From assembly GCF_020520425.1 (NCBI RefSeq), contig NC_079490.1, positions 4,774,001 to 4,838,000 on the forward strand: DNA of 64,000 bases, written 5' to 3'. This DNA is from Spinacia oleracea. Taxonomy: Eukaryota > Streptophyta > Magnoliopsida > Caryophyllales > Amaranthaceae. The translations under genes and the position numbers were made by a program. The notes under the pieces were generated by a model that had not been told where the DNA came from, did no database searches, and saw only the letters and a program-made list of their open reading frames with translations. Numbering within the stretch: the first letter of the stretch is position 1; each line of letters opens with the position of its first letter. Positions 59,954 through 64,000 of the stretch are shown piece by piece.

Positions 59954-60455
59954 CCCATCTACTTAGGTTCATGAACAATGTGCTCTCATACTAATTGTCA
60001 CAGTTAAAGAGTGTATTACCTTCTTCACTTATCATTTAAATCTAATAAACTTAAAATCTCTACTGAATCCCATCATCTAACGTACACACTAAAATATTTC
60101 ATAAATTAATTAGATACAGATAATTTATACTTGTTCCTTAATTCCGGTTAATATCTGAATTTTTATCCTTTCCTAACTAGACTTACAACTCTCTGCAAAA
60201 ATTAAAAATATGAGAAAAGTTGTTGCACATCAAATAGATAACCAGATTAGAAATTTATAAGTCGTGAATCAACAAGATATAAAAGAATTACCATTGACTT
60301 TAATTCAGTAATATTGCTAATGATAGGAATTCATAGTGCTTCTTGAATAAACTATATTCGTAAATTTGTAACGATTTCAAATGATAATTAGGTTGATGCT
60401 CCTATAATAAGGTGCTTGTGATTTTCAAACGTTGAAAAGGATTCACAAGTCATAC
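59954..60455. repeat. Right copy of the 502-bp direct repeat
   Basis: Same orientation and, by eye, no difference from 40816-41317, at an offset of 19,138 bp. The following sequence (CCAGAAGATACTAG) is presumably the original continuation of the target locus. Confidence 0.95.
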
Positions 60456-62083
60456 CAGAAGATACTAGTGACCGTCTTCTATAGTTCTACTCATGTGACT
60501 ATATTAGTATGTGGTGAGATTTTGAAAATGTTTGGTTGACCTTGAGAGTTATCGGCTTGACAGTAAAAGTCAATTTTTTTTTTTCAAGTATCAAGACAAT
60601 GATCAGTTAGTTAAACTTCACACTCCGTACAACATAACTTTTCACGATCTCAAATACACGACTTAAGATACAAACATCTCTAATTCTACATGTTATGCGT
60701 GAACTCCACGCGGAGGGGTACAAAAAGCAAGCAAAAGATGCTCTTTAGAGACACACACAACTTTAAACATATGCAATTGTCAAAAAAGAAAAAGAAAAAG
60801 AAAAGCAGGGGCTCACAACTCACACAGTCACACACCTCTTTCAGTCTCTTCTATAGTTCTCTTCATCACCATTTTACAGTCAGAGAACAAGAACAAAATA
60901 AACCCCCAGATGGGCCCCACTACTCCAATTGCCCTCAAAGCTGCCGAAAGAGAGAATATTTCACTCTCCATTTTTAAATACAGTAATTTTTTACCTCCTC
61001 TTTATAATTTTTTACCTCCTCTTTATTTTATTTAGGAGGGGTTACGGTTGAAATGGTTCAGATTAAACATGTAACAGGGTAAATGATTCGGATTAAACAG
61101 GTCGGGTTGTAAACAGTTCGGATAAAATATGTTTCTCGGATTGAACCGGTTCGGACTGAAAGGATCGTGTCATTTACAGGTTACAAATAAAGTTGGGGTT
61201 GAAATAAATTGCGTTGTCGGGGAATGATTTGCTATTAGGTTAATATTTTTCGGTCGGTTCGGGTATGGGTGGAGTATAATAGGGTCGGATCGAATTCTGT
61301 GTTCCAACTTACGGTTATAAATGATTGTGGTTCTAAAGTGAACGATTTACCAAAGTAATGCTCATTTAAAACTTATTTCTCATTATGCATCGGAAATAAA
61401 GCTTATTTAACAAACTACTGTCCGCGTAGGACTGAAGCTACGTTTGTTTTGTTTTCATTTTCCCAGACTAAAATCGCTATCTCTATAAGGGATGGTTATT
61501 TTTGTCTCAAAACCCGCTATATGAGTAAAAGCGCTATCGAGAGAGTGATTTTACTCGTATAATAGCTATCTCAGGTAGCACTTTTGGTCTGAACAAATAA
61601 AATAAAAACACATTAACTTTATCCGAGCTTACGTGAACGATAGTTTGATAAATAAGTTCCACACCCAATGCAAAATGAGAAATAAGTTTTACAAGGACAT
61701 TACTTTGATAAATCGTTCTTTTAAACAACCGTACTAACTCAATAAGTTCAACGATTCGGGTTGAGATTTTGTTCTCCATTCTCACCATTTTACAACAAGA
61801 ACAAAATAAACCCACAGATGGGCCCCACTCTCCAATTGCTCCCAAAGCTGCCGAAAGAGAGAATATTTCACTCTCCATTTTTATTAATTTTTACCTTCTC
61901 TTTATTTATTAAAATCAATAATCATTCTACTAATAAATGCCCAGAATTTCTCATAATCCCTTCCTTTGTCTTGGGAACTGCGCTTAATTTTCCGTTATAA
62001 ACACTTGATTATACCCCTCCTAATTTACTAATTATGTTGTTGTTGATAATGGCCAGTTTCAATAAAGTAGACAACAAAGAAGA
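60456..62083. promoter_or_regulatory. Upstream region of CLAVATA2
   Basis: No gene. Two copies of a ~115-bp block (60856-60975 and 61771-61884; shared gatgggccccact and agctgccgaaagagagaata) suggest a duplicated leader or promoter block. Between them lies a gattcggattaaacaggtcg-type repeat stretch (61025-61320). No TATA box is assigned. Confidence 0.5.
60856..61884. repeat. Direct duplication of a leader-like block
   Basis: The arms 60856-60975 and 61771-61884 are about 90% alike and 915 bp apart, in the same orientation, upstream of CLAVATA2. Confidence 0.8.
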
Positions 62084-62292
62084 ATGTTTGTTCCTCTTCC
62101 TCGAGTCGTCACATGAGCTTAGCTGAAAGAGCTTCATTTTTCTTCACTTCCTCTGCTCCTGCTTCTGCATTTTCTCCAGGTCCTCTCTTTCTCTCTCCTC
62201 CATTTTTGAACAAACCCCACTTCGTTTTTACCAGTAATATGAAATGGGTTTCCATTTTTAGGCTTAAAGACCTTATCTTTACCTTAAGTTGA
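62084..62292 (+). promoter_or_regulatory. Two upstream ORFs in the CLAVATA2 leader
   Basis: uORF1 62084-62116 encodes MFVPLPRVVT; its TGA overlaps the next ATG (ATGA at 62113-62116), which opens a 59-codon uORF2 (62113-62292, MSLAERASFFFTSSAPASAF...). Both end before the main start at 62439. If the transcript begins upstream, they should lower or regulate CLAVATA2 translation. A CAG|GT site at 62176-62180 could instead be a splice donor. Confidence 0.45.
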
Positions 62293-62382
62293 AGATAAGT
62301 TGGTTGTTAGTTTTGCTGGGTTTCCATTTTTAGTTTCAAAGACCTTATCTTTACCTTAAGTTGAAGATAAATGGTTTGTTAG
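62246..62382. repeat. 72-bp tandem duplication in the CLAVATA2 leader
   Basis: Two adjacent copies, each with gggtttccatttttag and gaccttatctttacctta, ending ttgttag. It spans the stop of uORF2. Confidence 0.9.
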
Positions 62383-62438
62383 ATTTTTTTTTTTCAATTT
62401 TTTGGACCCATTTTAAGCTTCCAATTTTGTTCCTATTA

Positions 62439-64000
62439 ATGGAAGCTAAAAAGGGTTTTAATTGCAGTTTTTACCATTTTAGTGGAAATTACTTGCCATT
62501 TTTGTTGTCTATGTTGTTGATATTGGGAAACCCTAGTGTAGTTTCAGCTGTTAATGTGCACCCACAAGATAGAGCTTCACTTATTGAGTTCAAATCAAAG
62601 ATTATTGAACCAGACCCGGGTTTGGGTTCATGGGTTGGGTTCAATTGCTCCAATTGGACCGGTATAACCTGTGAGAACCGGACGGGCCGGGTTGTTTCAA
62701 TGAACTTAAGCTATATGAACTTGTCTGGTACTATTAGTCCTAGTTTATGCAACCTTTTTTCTTTACAAACCCTTGTTTTATCTAATAATAACTTCAATTC
62801 TGTGATTCCACCTTGTTTGGGAAGTGTATTGGGTTTAAGGGTACTTGATTTCAGTCACAACAGTATTGGAGGGTTAGTTCCTGATACATTGAGGAGGTTG
62901 AAGCATTTGAGGGAGCTTACTTTGAATGGTAATAACTATTTGGGAGGGAAATTGTCATTACCAATGTGGGTTGGTAACTTTTCGAGGTTTCTCGAAAGAC
63001 TCGATTTGGGTTCGAACTCATTCGGAGGGGAGATACCGGAGAGTCTTTTCCGGTTGGAGTCTCTGAAATACTTGGACATTTCAGATAACAGTTTGTCAGG
63101 AAAACTTGATGGATTTCATCAGTCTTTAGAAGTTTTGAATCTGGCTTCAAACCATATTTCGGGTACTTTACCTTGTTTTAATGCTTGTGTTCAATCACTT
63201 AGCATCTTGAACTTGGCAAACAACTCTTTTGTTGGAAGGATTCCTTCTTGTATATCCTCACTTCGGGCTTTGAAGCAGCTCAATCTGTCCAACAACGGGC
63301 TGCAATACGGGCTTTCGCCAATGCTGGTGTTCTCAGATAAGCTTCTTGCTTTAGATTTGAGTTACAACCAGTTATCAGGTCCTCTTCCTAGCAAAATTGC
63401 TGAAACAACGGACAAATCCGGGCTTCTTGTTCTTGACCTGTCACACAACCAGTTTTCAGGTGATATTCCTCTGAAAATCACAGAGTTGAAAAGCTTACAA
63501 GCATTGCTTCTCTCTCACAATTCTCTCATTGGTCAGATTCCCGGGAGTATCGGAAATCTGACGTATCTTCAAGTCATCGATCTCTCCTACAACGCTTTAT
63601 CAGGTTCAATTCCTTTGAACATTGTTGGGTGTTTTCAGCTTCTTGCATTGATAATCAGCAACAACGGTCTTTCTGGTGAAATACAACCAGAACTCGATGC
63701 ACTAAACAGTTTAAAGATACTCGATATCAGCAACAACGAAATCTCTGGTCAAATACCTCAAACCCTAGCCGGTTGCAGATCATTAGAAGTTGTTGATTTC
63801 AGCTCAAATAGTCTTTCTGGACCTCTAAATGATGCAATGAACAAATGGTTGAATCTCAAGTTTTTGTCCCTTGCTCAAAACAAGTTTGAAGGTCCTCTTC
63901 CTAGTTGGCTCTTCACATTCCCGTTCATCAAAACAATCGATCTTTCAGGAAACAAATTCTCCGGCTTTATCCCTGATGGTACCTTCAATGTCAGTAAGAG
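62439..64000 (+). CDS. CLV2: Receptor-like protein CLAVATA2 (5' part, runs off the window)
   Basis: 520 codons without a stop to the window end. It is a leucine-rich-repeat receptor-like protein without kinase, which acts at the plasma membrane with the pseudokinase CORYNE to perceive CLE peptides and limit stem-cell number. Signal peptide at about residues 1-37 (FLLSMLLILGNPSVVSA), an LRR N-terminal cap with paired Cys (FNCSNWTGITCENRTGRVVS), then about 18 LRRs. Conserved CLV2 stretches include GDIPLKITELKSLQALLLSH, NLTYLQVIDLSYNALSGSIP, NIVGCFQLLALIISNN and PSWLFTF. The start is the first ATG giving a signal peptide. Usual length is about 720 aa in one exon, so about 200 residues (last LRRs, membrane helix, short tail) lie outside. 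Its neighbour CBSX6 is also close to CLV2 in Arabidopsis. Confidence 0.95.
   Translation, partial: MEAKKGFNCSFYHFSGNYLPFLLSMLLILGNPSVVSAVNVHPQDRASLIEFKSKIIEPDPGLGSWVGFNCSNWTGITCENRTGRVVSMNLSYMNLSGTISPSLCNLFSLQTLVLSNNNFNSVIPPCLGSVLGLRVLDFSHNSIGGLVPDTLRRLKHLRELTLNGNNYLGGKLSLPMWVGNFSRFLERLDLGSNSFGGEIPESLFRLESLKYLDISDNSLSGKLDGFHQSLEVLNLASNHISGTLPCFNACVQSLSILNLANNSFVGRIPSCISSLRALKQLNLSNNGLQYGLSPMLVFSDKLLALDLSYNQLSGPLPSKIAETTDKSGLLVLDLSHNQFSGDIPLKITELKSLQALLLSHNSLIGQIPGSIGNLTYLQVIDLSYNALSGSIPLNIVGCFQLLALIISNNGLSGEIQPELDALNSLKILDISNNEISGQIPQTLAGCRSLEVVDFSSNSLSGPLNDAMNKWLNLKFLSLAQNKFEGPLPSWLFTFPFIKTIDLSGNKFSGFIPDGTFNVSK

Noticed and set aside
40816-60455. The 502-bp repeats as LTRs of a giant retrotransposon
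   Set aside because: They lack TG...CA ends, inverted repeats of a DNA element abut their inner edges, and the interior has a MULE transposase and no reverse transcriptase or integrase.
62917-63150. 77-aa minus-strand ORF
   Set aside because: Antisense shadow of the CLAVATA2 LRR coding sequence.

Overview
The window is a piece of a plant nuclear genome: AT-rich, intron-containing genes with GT-AG splice sites, and very many small DNA transposons. Gene content (a short-loop PIN auxin carrier, CBSX6, CLAVATA2, polygalacturonase, NEDD8 protease) shows a eudicot. A chenopod/amaranth-type Caryophyllales genome is my guess, with no decisive marker. CBSX6 and CLAVATA2 are also near neighbours on Arabidopsis chromosome 1 (by locus number), so this looks like a conserved block swollen by transposons.

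1-19 kb: first exon of a polygalacturonase, then a PIN auxin carrier (five exons, 374 aa, apparently intact) with decayed partial copies at about 3 kb and 10.8 kb. Between them lie a NEDD8-protease pseudogene split by a Stowaway MITE, a LINE 3' end, and an odd fossil in which a 25S rRNA fragment sits between inverted LTR-derived ends. Stowaway, hAT, Mutator, CACTA, Helitron and SINE insertions are stacked through the PIN introns and flanks. 19-31 kb: a nearly whole hAT transposon (one stop in its transposase), Harbinger, CACTA and Helitron elements and a long gene-free stretch. 31-40 kb: CBSX6 (two exons, 418 aa), two hAT MITEs and a PPR pseudogene.

41.3-59.9 kb is the most remarkable part: an 18.6-kb block bounded by imperfect terminal inverted repeats and flanked outside by a 502-bp direct repeat whose two copies look identical by eye. 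It carries seven genes whose predicted exons all keep frame: a FAR1/MULE-type transposase (834 aa), an XRCC3/RecA-like ATPase (267 aa), a 15-exon protein of 950 aa with AT-hooks, a transposon-associated mobile domain and a degenerate Ulp1-like C-terminus, a related PB1-like/mobile-domain protein (426 aa), a GRF zinc-finger protein with a C-terminal membrane segment (152 aa), a 155-aa protein ending in a SUMO-interaction-like motif, and a 59-aa protein. A 255-bp tandem array lies between the two divergent gene groups. I read this as a young, giant, multi-gene Mutator-like transposon that carries a recombination ATPase; the unit and its function are inference.

60.5-64 kb: a promoter region with duplicated blocks and upstream ORFs, then the CLAVATA2 receptor-like protein, cut by the window end.
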